A stretch of 64,000 nucleotides of DNA, from positions 124,001-188,000 of the forward strand of contig CBDCAI010000014.1 of assembly GCA_965213845.1 (NCBI GenBank), in the 5' to 3' direction. A model generated the notes under the pieces. That model saw only the letters and a list, made by a program, of their open reading frames with translations. It did not search any database and was not told where the DNA came from. This document shows, piece by piece, positions 16,831-25,255 of the stretch. The DNA is from JBBROS01 sp965213845. GTDB lineage: Bacteria > Pseudomonadota > Alphaproteobacteria > Acetobacterales > Acetobacteraceae. The position numbers and the translations under genes are program-made. Positions within the stretch are counted from its first letter, which is position 1, and every line of letters begins with the position of its first letter.

Positions 16831-18275
16831 GCTACATCATCGAAGGCACCACCGGCCCGTGGGAGATCGTCGTCGGGCTTGAGGTGCACGCCCAGGTCGT
16901 CAGCCAGGCCAAGCTGTTCAGCGGTGCCTCGGCCACCTACGGCGCCGCCCCCAACAGCCAGGTCAGCTTCGTCGACGCCGCCTTCCCGGGCATGCTGCCC
17001 GTCATCAACCGCGAGTGCGTGGCGCAGGCCGTGCGGACCGGCCTCGGCCTGAACGCCCAGATCAACCTTGTCAGCCGCTTCGACCGCAAGAACTACTTCT
17101 ATGCGGACCTGCCGCAGGGCTACCAGATCAGCCAGTTCCAGCACCCCGTCGTGGGCGCCGGGGTTGTCGAGATCGAGCTGGCGGACGGCAGCACCCGCCG
17201 CATCGGCGTCACCCGCCTGCACCTGGAACAAGACGCCGGCAAGTCCCTGCATGACCAGCACCCGACAAAAAGCTTCATCGACCTCAACCGGTCCGGCGTC
17301 GCGCTGATGGAGATCGTTTCCGAGCCGGACATCCGCACCCCCGAGGAGGCCGGCGCCTACCTGCGCAAGCTGCGCACCATCCTGCGCTACCTCGGCACCT
17401 GCGACGGCAACATGGAGGAAGGCTCCATGCGGGCCGACGTGAACGTCAGCGTGCGCCGGCACGACGAGCCGTTCCGCACCCGCTGCGAGGTGAAGAACGT
17501 GAACTCCGTCCGCTTCGTCATGCAGGCGATCGAGGCGGAGGCGGCGCGCCAGGTCGCGGTGTGGGAAAGCGGCGGCGAAGTCACCCAGGAGACCCGGCTG
17601 TTCGATCCCGCCCGCGGCGAGACCCGCAGCCTGCGCAGCAAGGAGGACGCGCACGATTACCGCTATTTCCCGGATCCGGACCTGCTGCCGCTGGTGCTGG
17701 ATGAGCAGTGGCTCGAAGACCTGCGGGCGCACCTGCCGGAACTGCCCGATGCCAAGCGCACCCGCTTCGTCGTGGAGTACGGCCTGTCGCCCTACGACGC
17801 CGGCGTGCTGGTGGCCGATCAGGAGACGGCGGCGTTCTTCGAGGCGGCGGCGCGCGGCCGGGACCCGAAGCAGGCGGCGAACTGGATGATGGGCGACTTC
17901 TTCGCCGCCCTGAACCGGACCGGCCGCACGATCGCCGACAGCCCTGTCTCGGCAACCTCGCTGGGCCAGTTGCTGGACCTGCTGGCCGACAAGACGATCA
18001 ACGGCCGGATCGCCAAGGAGGTCTTCGAAGCCATGGTCGACACAGGCGACGCCCCGGCCGCGATCGTCGAGTCCCGCGGCCTGCGTCAGGTCGTGGACTC
18101 CGGCGCGATCGATGCCGCCGTCGGCGCCGTCCTGGCCGCCAACCCGGACAAGCTGGCGGAGTATCGGTCTGGCAAGGAAAAGCTGTTCGGCTTCTTCGTA
18201 GGTCAGGTGATGAAGGCCATGGCCGGCAAGGGCAATCCCGCACTGGTGAACGAGGCGCTCCAGAAGAAGCTCTGA
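16827..18275 (+). CDS. gatB: Asp-tRNA(Asn)/Glu-tRNA(Gln) amidotransferase subunit B
   Basis: The 482-residue subunit binds the misacylated tRNA and activates the Glu or Asp carboxyl with ATP. Conserved runs include EIVVGLEVHAQV near the N-terminus, KNYFYADLPQGYQISQ, and DGNMEEGSMRADVNVSVR near residues 195-210; the helical tail/YqeY-like domain ends with ANPDKLAEYRSGKEKLFGFFVGQ. It begins inside the stop of the preceding unknown gene. gatCAB presence implies indirect Asn- or Gln-tRNA synthesis in this organism. Confidence 0.97.
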   Translation: MSYIIEGTTGPWEIVVGLEVHAQVVSQAKLFSGASATYGAAPNSQVSFVDAAFPGMLPVINRECVAQAVRTGLGLNAQINLVSRFDRKNYFYADLPQGYQISQFQHPVVGAGVVEIELADGSTRRIGVTRLHLEQDAGKSLHDQHPTKSFIDLNRSGVALMEIVSEPDIRTPEEAGAYLRKLRTILRYLGTCDGNMEEGSMRADVNVSVRRHDEPFRTRCEVKNVNSVRFVMQAIEAEAARQVAVWESGGEVTQETRLFDPARGETRSLRSKEDAHDYRYFPDPDLLPLVLDEQWLEDLRAHLPELPDAKRTRFVVEYGLSPYDAGVLVADQETAAFFEAAARGRDPKQAANWMMGDFFAALNRTGRTIADSPVSATSLGQLLDLLADKTINGRIAKEVFEAMVDTGDAPAAIVESRGLRQVVDSGAIDAAVGAVLAANPDKLAEYRSGKEKLFGFFVGQVMKAMAGKGNPALVNEALQKKL

Positions 18276-18292
18276 AGCGCCCCGATCACCCG

Positions 18293-19549
18293 TCAGCTGC
18301 GCAGGAAGCGCGCCCTCATCGGCTTCAGCAGCGCCAGGGCCAGCACCGCCGTCAGCAGGTCGCAGCCGATGGCCAGCGTAAACACCGGGGTCCAGCTGCC
18401 GCTCGCATCGTGCAGCAACGACGCGAGCGGGCCGCCGAAGATCGCGCCGATGCCCTGGGCGATGTAGAGGCAGCCATAGTTCTTCGTGGCGAAGCGTGCC
18501 CCGAACGTGTCCGTCAGCGTTGATGGGAAGAGCGAGAAGATCTCGCCCCAGCCAAAGAACACCACGCCGGACAGCAGCACGAACGCCACGGGATGATCGA
18601 TCGTGGCCAGCCAGATCGCCATCGCGACACCCTCGAGCGCGAAGGCGATGCACATCGTGTTCTCCCGCCCGATGCGGTCCGAGACCCAACCGAAGAAGGG
18701 CCGGGTCAGGCCGTTGCAGAACCGGTCGATCGTCAGTGCGAGCGGAAGGGCGGCGAAGCCCCACACCATCAGCTTGGTGATGCCGAAATCGGCGGCGAAC
18801 GTCCCGATCTGCGACGTGACCATCAGCCCCGTCGTGGACATCATGGTCATCATCACGAACATCAGCCAGAAGATCGGGTTCTTCAGCATCTCGCTTGTGT
18901 TGATGTCGCGCATGACGCCGGGTTGCGGTCCGGTGACGGCCAGGGTGGCCGGGGCCGACTTCAAGCCAAGGGCGGCGATCACTCCCACGATGCCCAGGAT
19001 GATCCCGAACTTCACGAACGTCGTCTGGTAGCCATCCACCGCCAGGCTGTCCGTGATCGGGAATGTCGTCAGGATTGCGCCCATGCCGTAACCCGCCGCG
19101 ACAACCCCCGCGGCGAAGCCCCGCCGGTCCGGGAACCAGGCCACCATCAAGCCGACGACGCCAACATAGACGATCCCGGTGCCCAGCCCGCCGAACAGGC
19201 CGTAGGTCGCATAGAGCTGGAACAACGATGTCGCCTTGGACGCCAGCACCCAGCTCAACCCGGTCAGGGCGCAGCCCACGGAGATCAGCAGCTTCGGCCC
19301 GAACTTCTCGATCAGCCAGCCCTGGAAGGGGCTGAAGAACGTCTGCAACACGATTAGGATGCTGAATGTCACCTGGATGGCGGCCGGCGTCGCGCCCAGC
19401 GTGGTCCCGAGCGGCCGGGTGAACAACGTCCAAACATATTGCGGGCTCGAGATCGCCATCATGCACACGAGCCCGAGCAGCAGCTGGACCCAGCGGGTCG
19501 TGGTGGATGGGGCGTAGGCCTGGGGGGCCAGGGTGGTGCTCAAGCTCAT
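18293..19549 (-). CDS. MFS transporter, oxalate/formate antiporter-like (OFA family)
   Basis: The protein is 418 residues with 12 predicted membrane helices. RWVQLLLGLVCMM leads helix 1, SPQYVWTLF resembles the OFA signature, and RPFFGWVSDRIGRENTM is the loop between helices 8 and 9 typical of MFS carriers. OFA proteins exchange dicarboxylates or monocarboxylates such as oxalate and formate. I place the start at 19549 because GGAGGAC lies 4 bases before that ATG; upstream in-frame codons have no such support. The CoA-transferase at 26877 could handle an acid it imports, but they are 7 kb apart, so that link is weak. Confidence 0.87.
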   Translation of the reverse strand: MSLSTTLAPQAYAPSTTTRWVQLLLGLVCMMAISSPQYVWTLFTRPLGTTLGATPAAIQVTFSILIVLQTFFSPFQGWLIEKFGPKLLISVGCALTGLSWVLASKATSLFQLYATYGLFGGLGTGIVYVGVVGLMVAWFPDRRGFAAGVVAAGYGMGAILTTFPITDSLAVDGYQTTFVKFGIILGIVGVIAALGLKSAPATLAVTGPQPGVMRDINTSEMLKNPIFWLMFVMMTMMSTTGLMVTSQIGTFAADFGITKLMVWGFAALPLALTIDRFCNGLTRPFFGWVSDRIGRENTMCIAFALEGVAMAIWLATIDHPVAFVLLSGVVFFGWGEIFSLFPSTLTDTFGARFATKNYGCLYIAQGIGAIFGGPLASLLHDASGSWTPVFTLAIGCDLLTAVLALALLKPMRARFLRS

Positions 19550-19658
19550 CGTCCTCCGATAGATCGCCAGCGTAAATGCAAGCATGGTGCCAGGCCGCCC
19601 GGTTGCCCGGCCCCCACGCTGCGGATAGCGTCGCGGCAACACACAGCGGGGCGCATCG

Positions 19659-20279
19659 ATGATCGAACTCCATACATGGAACACGCCGAACGGCCGCAAG
19701 ATCAGCGTGGCGCTCGAGGAGATGGAGCTGCCCTATTCGGTCAAAACGATCGACATCACCAAGGACCAGCAGTTCCAGCCCGCCTTCCTCGAGATCAGCC
19801 CCAACAACCGCATCCCCGCCCTGATCGACCCGGATGGGCCCGGAGGCCAGCCGATCTCCATCTTCGAGTCCGGTGCCATCCTGCTCTATCTGGGCGAGAA
19901 GACCGGCCGGTTCCTGCCGGCCGACCTGCGCCTGCGCGTGCCCGTGCTGGAGTGGCTGATGTGGCAGATGGGCGGATTCGGGCCCATGCCTGGCCAGGTC
20001 CATCACTTTCTCACCGTGAACGAGAAGGATCGTGCCTACGGCCTGGCGCGCTATACCAAGGAGACCCGCCGCCTCTATGGCGTCCTGGACCGGCGCCTGG
20101 CCCGCGTGGAGTTCGTCGCAGGTGGCATCTCCATCGCCGACTTCGCGATCCTGGGCTGGGCCTGGCGGCACGAAAGGCACCAGGTCGATCTGGCGGACTT
20201 CCCGCACGTCAGGCGCTGGTACGTTACGATGATGGCCCGCCCCGCCACCCGCCGCGGCTTCGAGGTCGCCCTGAGCTGA
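19659..20279 (+). CDS. Glutathione S-transferase, YghU/YfcG-like
   Basis: The 206-residue protein has the N-terminal WNTPNGRKISVALEEM typical of the Nu-class/YfcG-like GSTs. These use Asn/Thr rather than Tyr or Ser at the active site and often act as disulfide-bond oxidoreductases. The cis-Pro motif NRIPALID and the glutathione-binding FESGAILLYL follow, then a helical domain with ISIADFAILGW. It is divergent from the MFS gene and is followed 79 bases later by the tRNA-Ser gene. Confidence 0.9.
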   Translation: MIELHTWNTPNGRKISVALEEMELPYSVKTIDITKDQQFQPAFLEISPNNRIPALIDPDGPGGQPISIFESGAILLYLGEKTGRFLPADLRLRVPVLEWLMWQMGGFGPMPGQVHHFLTVNEKDRAYGLARYTKETRRLYGVLDRRLARVEFVAGGISIADFAILGWAWRHERHQVDLADFPHVRRWYVTMMARPATRRGFEVALS

Positions 20280-20358
20280 CCTGGCGCGACGGTTTGACCC
20301 TGGCGAACCACCCGGCTATGACGGCCCGGCAAACGGTGTGTGCGTGTCTGACCCTTGC

Positions 20359-20451
<93 letters not shown>

Positions 20452-20593
20452 ATCCCCCCTTTATGGCCGACCTGCGGTGCCCACGGCTTTGTTATGCTGC
20501 GTCAAGGTGAAGGCTGTCCTATAAACCTCGTGGTGTCTTGTCCGGTCGGAAACGGATACGTCGAGGGAGGGCCTTCTGGCCAATCGAGCATAC

Positions 20594-20932
20594 ATGATCC
20601 TACTGGTGGACGATGATGACGACGTGCGTGAGACATCGGCAGACATGCTCGAGGAGCTCGGGTACAGCGTTGTCCAGGCGTCCAACGGTCTGGACGCCCT
20701 GTCGCTGCTCGATCATCGGCCGGACCTTGAGATCATGGTCACTGATATCAGAATGCCTGGAATGTCGGGTCTCGAGCTGGCGGAACTGGCGCGCGGGCGT
20801 CGGTGCGACCTGAAGATCATTCTGATTTCGGGCTATTTCCTGCCTCAGCCGATCAAGCGCCGCTTTCTGCAGAAGCCGTTCCGCACGCACGAACTGGATC
20901 AGGCGATCCAGGCCGAACTAGGGTGTGCCTGA
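20594..20932 (+). CDS. Stand-alone response-regulator receiver protein
   Basis: The protein is 112 residues, a CheY-like receiver domain with nothing else attached. The acidic cluster VDDDDD is at the start, the phospho-acceptor Asp is in VTDIRMPGMSG (about residue 51), a Ser stands at the usual Thr/Ser switch in ILISGY, and the conserved Lys is in LQKPF. Without an output domain it probably works by protein-protein contact. No histidine kinase is nearby. The ATG at 20594 lacks a close ribosome site; GAGGGAGGG at 20563-20571 sits 4 bases before an in-frame CTG at 20576, which would add 6 residues (LANRAY). Confidence 0.87.
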   Translation: MILLVDDDDDVRETSADMLEELGYSVVQASNGLDALSLLDHRPDLEIMVTDIRMPGMSGLELAELARGRRCDLKIILISGYFLPQPIKRRFLQKPFRTHELDQAIQAELGCA

Positions 20933-20985
20933 CCACGGAAGGGCAGCCGGGAACCTCGTCCAACGACTCCTCCCTCTTGAGAAGC

Positions 20986-21015
20986 GGTAGCGCTTAACCG
21001 GGAATGGTAGCGTTT
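20986..21015. repeat. Two direct GGTAGCG repeats 20 bp apart
   Basis: GGTAGCGCTT at 20986 and GGTAGCGTTT at 21006 are spaced exactly 20 bases, two helical turns, in the 222-bp gap between the receiver gene and bpt. No other feature was seen in that gap. The spacing suits a dimeric DNA-binding protein, but with two copies it may be chance. Confidence 0.35.
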
Positions 21016-21154
21016 GCCCGATCCTGTTGTAGCCCAGCTTGTGCCATAGCGAACAGCGCTGGCATCTCCGATGATCGCCGGCAGCCCGCCGACGTCGATC
21101 CGTTCCCGTCGAACAGGTCAGCCTGGTGGGTCCACCTGTCGGCCCGCCCCGGCG

Positions 21155-21931
21155 TCAGACCGCGGTTTCGTTGACCATCAGCCGTGTCGCATCCGCACCG
21201 CCATCGACCTCGGCGTCGGTCAGCATGCGCCAGGTGCCGCCGACCAGGATCTCACAGGGGCGGAACCGCGCCTTGTAGGCCATCTTGCGGCTCTCGGGCA
21301 CCCAGTACCCCAGATACACGTAGGGTAGACCCTCGGCCCGGGCCCGGTCGACCAGCCACAGGATCGAATAGGTGCCGAGCGACTGCCGGTCGAGCTCCGG
21401 CGCATAGAAGCTGTACACGGCCGAGAGCCCGTCACCGAGCCGGTCGGTCAGGCAGCCGCCGATCAGCCGGCCATCCTTGCGGAACTCGGTGATCAACGTG
21501 TCGATGGGCGTGTCCTCGACCATCGCACGGAAGTCGTAGAAGCTCATCGTCGCCATGTCGCCGTCGTTATGGCGAACCTGCTGGTAGCGCTGGAACAGCT
21601 GGAACTGCTCGGCCGTCGCCCGCGGCGGCACGTCGTAGCCGTCGACGCCGGCATTGGCCCGCATGATCCGCCGCAAACCACGGTCGGCCACGAAGCTCGC
21701 CACCGGGATGCGGATCGGCACGCAGGACTGGCAGGCCGGGCACACCGGCGCGTAGGCGATGTTGTGGCTGCGCCGGAATCCTGCCCGGGACAGGCGGTCG
21801 TGCAGGTTCTCCGCCTCGGGCCCCGCGATCTCGGTGACGACCTTGCGTTCGGTCCGGCCCGCCACATACGGGCAGGGCAGCGGCGCCGTCGTGTAGAAGA
21901 ACTGCGGCCGGCGAGGGGGTTTATAGCTCAT
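21155..21931 (-). CDS. bpt: Aspartate/glutamate leucyltransferase (bacterial N-end rule)
   Basis: The protein is about 258 residues. It shows the family's N-terminal PCPYVAGRTERKVVTE, the Cys-rich PVCPACQSCVPIR, and the C-terminal transferase core (VYSFYAPEL, LGTYSILWLVDRARAEGLPYVYLGYWV). It attaches leucine from Leu-tRNA to proteins starting with Asp or Glu, marking them for ClpS-ClpAP degradation. I chose the ATG at 21931 to match the normal short N-terminus; an ATG at 21982, just after the upstream acylase stop, would add 17 residues. It is the last gene of a minus-strand run. Confidence 0.92.
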   Translation of the reverse strand: MSYKPPRRPQFFYTTAPLPCPYVAGRTERKVVTEIAGPEAENLHDRLSRAGFRRSHNIAYAPVCPACQSCVPIRIPVASFVADRGLRRIMRANAGVDGYDVPPRATAEQFQLFQRYQQVRHNDGDMATMSFYDFRAMVEDTPIDTLITEFRKDGRLIGGCLTDRLGDGLSAVYSFYAPELDRQSLGTYSILWLVDRARAEGLPYVYLGYWVPESRKMAYKARFRPCEILVGGTWRMLTDAEVDGGADATRLMVNETAV

Positions 21932-21991
21932 CGAGGGCCCATGTTCGCCAAACTGCCGCAGTGGGTCAACGCTTCCCTTCATCAGGACTCG

Positions 21992-24268
21992 TCAAGGATG
22001 CAGCGTGACCGTCTCGACCGCCGTTGCCTGCCGCCCGAGCTTCAGCCCGCCGCCGCCCCGCCAGGACTGCATCAAGTTGCTGGCCTGCGCACGAAGTGGA
22101 TGGCCGGACTGTCCCGGCGCGACGGCAAAGACGCTGTTGTCCAGATTGGCCGTATCGTACACCCCACGATACCCCGGCCCATGAACGGCCTCCCACGACG
22201 GCGCCCTCGTGCTTCCCCGGAACAGGGTCGTGTCGTCGCCCGGCTGGTCGATCCGCCAGGTGAACAGCCGGCCCAGCAGCGGCAACCGACCCAGCAAGGG
22301 GTGCTGAAACTCCGCCTTGTGAACGTCGCCCCAGTGCACGCCGCGATCATCCTCCCGCGCCGCAGCGCTCAATGTCGCGGTCAGGACCGCGCCGCAGGTC
22401 GGACCGCACCACCGCGCCTCGTCCGGGCCAAGCGCCCGCGCCACCATGTCGGACGCTGCCCCGGCATCGGAGGGCTCCAGCCCGTCGCGCGCCAGCAGCG
22501 CCGCCCCGAACCGGCGCATCCACGCGTGGAACAGCACCGGCTGATGCATATCGATCCGCATGTCGCCGTCCCACCGGCGCAGGCTGGTCAGCGCCGCGCG
22601 GGAGGCGTCGTCCGCCGGCTCCGTCCGCAGCAGCCGCGGCATCATGGCGAGCGCGAAGGTGCTGATGGAATCGAGCTGCATCCCCGCGAAGCTTGCGACG
22701 CTATGGGTCGTCCGCGTCTCCAGCAGGGCGCGGATCCGCTGTGCCCGCCAGTCGCCGAACCAGTCCTGTCCCATGAACACCGGGAAGTCCGGAGGTGCCG
22801 TGCGCTCATTGGCGTTCACCAGGTGGCCCGATTCCGGGTTCATCTGGTGCGGCAGACTGTAGCCTGAGGCGAATCCGATCCAGTCATGCGCCCCGTCGGC
22901 CCCCTGCACAGGCAGGGTGCCGTCCCCGGCCCGCCGCACGGGCACCCGCCCCGTGGTGAACTGCCCGATCCCGTCGGCGTCGGCCGCCAGCAGGTTTTGC
23001 ACCGGCGCGGAGATCAGCGCGGCAGTCTGCCCGGCCTGCGCCACCGTATCCGCCCGGTTCAACGCCAGCAGGCCCGCAGCCGCGCTGTCGCCCCGGGTCA
23101 GGCTGGCCATGGCGACCGCCAGCACCGGCCCCTGCGGATCGTCGAGATCGCTCAACACCGGGCCATGCCGCGTCTCCCGAACGGTCTGCGCCACGTCGGC
23201 ACCGCCCAGGACGTGGATGGTCTCGGCGTATCGGGTAAAGGGCAGGGGACCCTCCGGCGACAGGTACGAGCCTCCGTCCACCGGAGTTTCGATGAAGACG
23301 TCCTGCGTGTCGGCTCCGGCGGTGGTGAAGGTCCAGGCGATGCGGCCGTTATGGCCCAAGATCAGGAACGGCACACCGGGCGCCGTGGCCCCGGCCAGCA
23401 CGCCATCCTTCGTCTGGATGCGCGCCAGATACCAGATGCCCGGCATCGCGTAGCCCAGATGCGGATCACCGGCCAGCAGCGGTTTGCCCGTGACGCTGTG
23501 CCGCCCATCGACCGCCCATTCGTTGCTGGCCGAGGCCGGCAGGGTGAACGGCTCGGGAAAGTCCGGCACCAGCCGCGCCAACCGGGTCGCCGCATCCCCC
23601 ACCCGGGCGCTCGGGGCAGGGGTCGCGTCCTGCGCAGGCCACAGCTCGCGGACCCGCTCGGGCGGCAGCCGTGCCATCAGGGCAGCCCGCCCCAGCTCCT
23701 GCCGCCAGTTGCCGGAAAGGTACAGCGCCATCGTCTTGCCCCAGAGCAGGCTGTCTACCGGGGTCCAGGGTTCGGGCGGGCCCAAGGCGATGAACTCCGG
23801 GGCGGCGAACCGCCCGCGCAGCTCGATCCAGCTGTTCACGCCGCGCGCATAGGCGTCCAGCATCGCCCGCGTCTCGGTATCGAGGCCCGGCAAATCCGCC
23901 TCCGCCCGCCGCCGCAGGCCCAGGATGCGCGTCGTGCGATCCAGCCGCAGCGTGGCCGAGCCGGCGATCTCGGACAGCCGGCCCGAGGCGACGCGGCGCA
24001 TCGTGTCCATCTGGAACATCCGGTCGCGCGCGTGCAGGAAGCCGAGCGCCGCCGCCCCGTCCAGCGCCGTCTCCGCCTCGATCCGCGGGATGCCGACTGC
24101 GTCGAGGCTGACATGGACAGCCCCGGACAGCCCCGGGATCCGTGCATCCTGGTTCCGCGCCGGCAGCGACCACCACAGTGCCCCGGCCGCGGCACCCCCC
24201 AGCACACCCCCTGCGAGCACGATCAGGGCCCCGAGCCCGACCAGGCCGCGCCAGAGGGTGCGCTTCAT
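21992..24268 (-). CDS. Penicillin acylase family (Ntn) hydrolase
   Basis: The precursor is about 758 residues. An N-terminal hydrophobic anchor or signal (LVGLGALIVLAGGVLGGAAAGALWW in two parts) is followed by an alpha region with GIPRIEAETALDGAAALGFLHARDRMFQMD. The autocatalytic cleavage site is in ASASNEWAVDG, where the Ser before Asn-Glu-Trp (about residue 248) should become the new N-terminal nucleophile. GDPHLGYAMPGIWY follows in the beta chain. Relatives hydrolyse amides such as penicillins or acyl-homoserine lactones in the periplasm. The natural substrate here is unknown. It starts 13 bases after the PDZ pseudoprotease gene, so they are likely co-transcribed. Confidence 0.9.
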   Translation of the reverse strand: MKRTLWRGLVGLGALIVLAGGVLGGAAAGALWWSLPARNQDARIPGLSGAVHVSLDAVGIPRIEAETALDGAAALGFLHARDRMFQMDTMRRVASGRLSEIAGSATLRLDRTTRILGLRRRAEADLPGLDTETRAMLDAYARGVNSWIELRGRFAAPEFIALGPPEPWTPVDSLLWGKTMALYLSGNWRQELGRAALMARLPPERVRELWPAQDATPAPSARVGDAATRLARLVPDFPEPFTLPASASNEWAVDGRHSVTGKPLLAGDPHLGYAMPGIWYLARIQTKDGVLAGATAPGVPFLILGHNGRIAWTFTTAGADTQDVFIETPVDGGSYLSPEGPLPFTRYAETIHVLGGADVAQTVRETRHGPVLSDLDDPQGPVLAVAMASLTRGDSAAAGLLALNRADTVAQAGQTAALISAPVQNLLAADADGIGQFTTGRVPVRRAGDGTLPVQGADGAHDWIGFASGYSLPHQMNPESGHLVNANERTAPPDFPVFMGQDWFGDWRAQRIRALLETRTTHSVASFAGMQLDSISTFALAMMPRLLRTEPADDASRAALTSLRRWDGDMRIDMHQPVLFHAWMRRFGAALLARDGLEPSDAGAASDMVARALGPDEARWCGPTCGAVLTATLSAAAREDDRGVHWGDVHKAEFQHPLLGRLPLLGRLFTWRIDQPGDDTTLFRGSTRAPSWEAVHGPGYRGVYDTANLDNSVFAVAPGQSGHPLRAQASNLMQSWRGGGGLKLGRQATAVETVTLHP

Positions 24269-24281
24269 CCCGCCGGTCGCA

Positions 24282-25250
24282 TCAATGCAGCGACGGGCCC
24301 TTGAGAATGCTGAGTCGGTCTTTCGACGTGATGGTGACCGACGCATTGCGGTTGCCGCGGCCGAGGCTCACCTGCACCGAGGCACCCGCCTCGCCGCTGG
24401 CCCAGACGGCTCGCCACAATCCCGCGAGGTCCGGCACCTCGGTCCCGTTCACGGCAAGGATGCGGTCGCCTGCGCGCACGCCCGCCTTGTCGGCCGGCCC
24501 ATTATCCGCCAGCGCGCCGACCACGAGCGCCTCGTCATCCTCCATCGCATAGAGCCCGAGCCACGGCCGGGCGGGGCGTGTCGCCCGCCCGAACGACATC
24601 AGCTCGTCCAGGATGGGCGTCAGCAGCTCCACCGGGACCACCATGTTCATGTCCTGCCGCCGGCCGTCGCCGCCCTGCTGCAGCACCAGCGATCCGATGC
24701 CCAGCAGCTTGCCGTCCTTGCCGATCAGCGCCGCACCGCCCCAGAACGGGTGTGCGGGTGTCGTGAAGATCGCGTCGTCGAGCAGGTATTCCCAATAGCC
24801 GGCGAACTCCTGCCGCCCGGCCACCTTGGCCGCGACGGAGTGTCGGCGCCCGCCCGCAGCGGCGAAGATGACCGGCTCGCCCAGCCGCGCCGCCGCGCTG
24901 TCGCCCAGCTCCATCACGGGAAGGTCCACCTTGCCCAGCGCCTGCACCAGACCGAAGCCCGTCTCCTGGTCATACGCCATCGCGTGCCCTGCGACCGCCT
25001 GGCCGTCCGACGCGCTCAGCCAAACCGTTTCGGCCTCGGTGATGAGGTACCCGATCGTCAGGAACACGCCGGGGCGGATCTGCACGGCACTCCCCGCCCG
25101 CTCCGTGCCCAGCGTGGACGCGGTGAACGCGTCCTCGGGCACCGTCGCGCGCAGCGCGACGACGGAGCGCAGCGCCCGGTCCAGGTCGAACCCGTAGTCA
25201 GCGGGCTTCGGATGGTGGGCGGCAGGGATGCTGGGGTCTGATTTCGCCAT
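24282..25250 (-). CDS. HtrA-like PDZ protein with a lost catalytic triad (pseudoprotease)
   Basis: The protein is about 322 residues with a trypsin-like fold followed by one PDZ domain (from about residue 232; NGPADKAGVRAGDRILAVNGTEV). Aligned by eye to HtrA/DegP, the His is Tyr68 (VFLTIGYLI), the Asp is Gly98 (DQETGFG) and the Ser is Gly171 (PFWGGAALIGKDG where GNSGGALVN is expected). All three are gone while the scaffold is kept, so it probably binds rather than cuts. No signal peptide is evident. The start is the ATG at 25250; a TTG at 25259 would overlap the aldehyde dehydrogenase stop. It lies between that gene and the acylase. Confidence 0.82.
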   Translation of the reverse strand: MAKSDPSIPAAHHPKPADYGFDLDRALRSVVALRATVPEDAFTASTLGTERAGSAVQIRPGVFLTIGYLITEAETVWLSASDGQAVAGHAMAYDQETGFGLVQALGKVDLPVMELGDSAAARLGEPVIFAAAGGRRHSVAAKVAGRQEFAGYWEYLLDDAIFTTPAHPFWGGAALIGKDGKLLGIGSLVLQQGGDGRRQDMNMVVPVELLTPILDELMSFGRATRPARPWLGLYAMEDDEALVVGALADNGPADKAGVRAGDRILAVNGTEVPDLAGLWRAVWASGEAGASVQVSLGRGNRNASVTITSKDRLSILKGPSLH

Positions 25251-25255
25251 CTGGG

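Noticed and set aside
16590..20207. A 1205-residue open frame on the minus strand across gatB, the MFS gene and the GST gene
   Set aside because: Very GC-rich DNA produces long antisense frames. It has no family motifs outside the real genes, and overlapping gatB on the other strand is much better supported.
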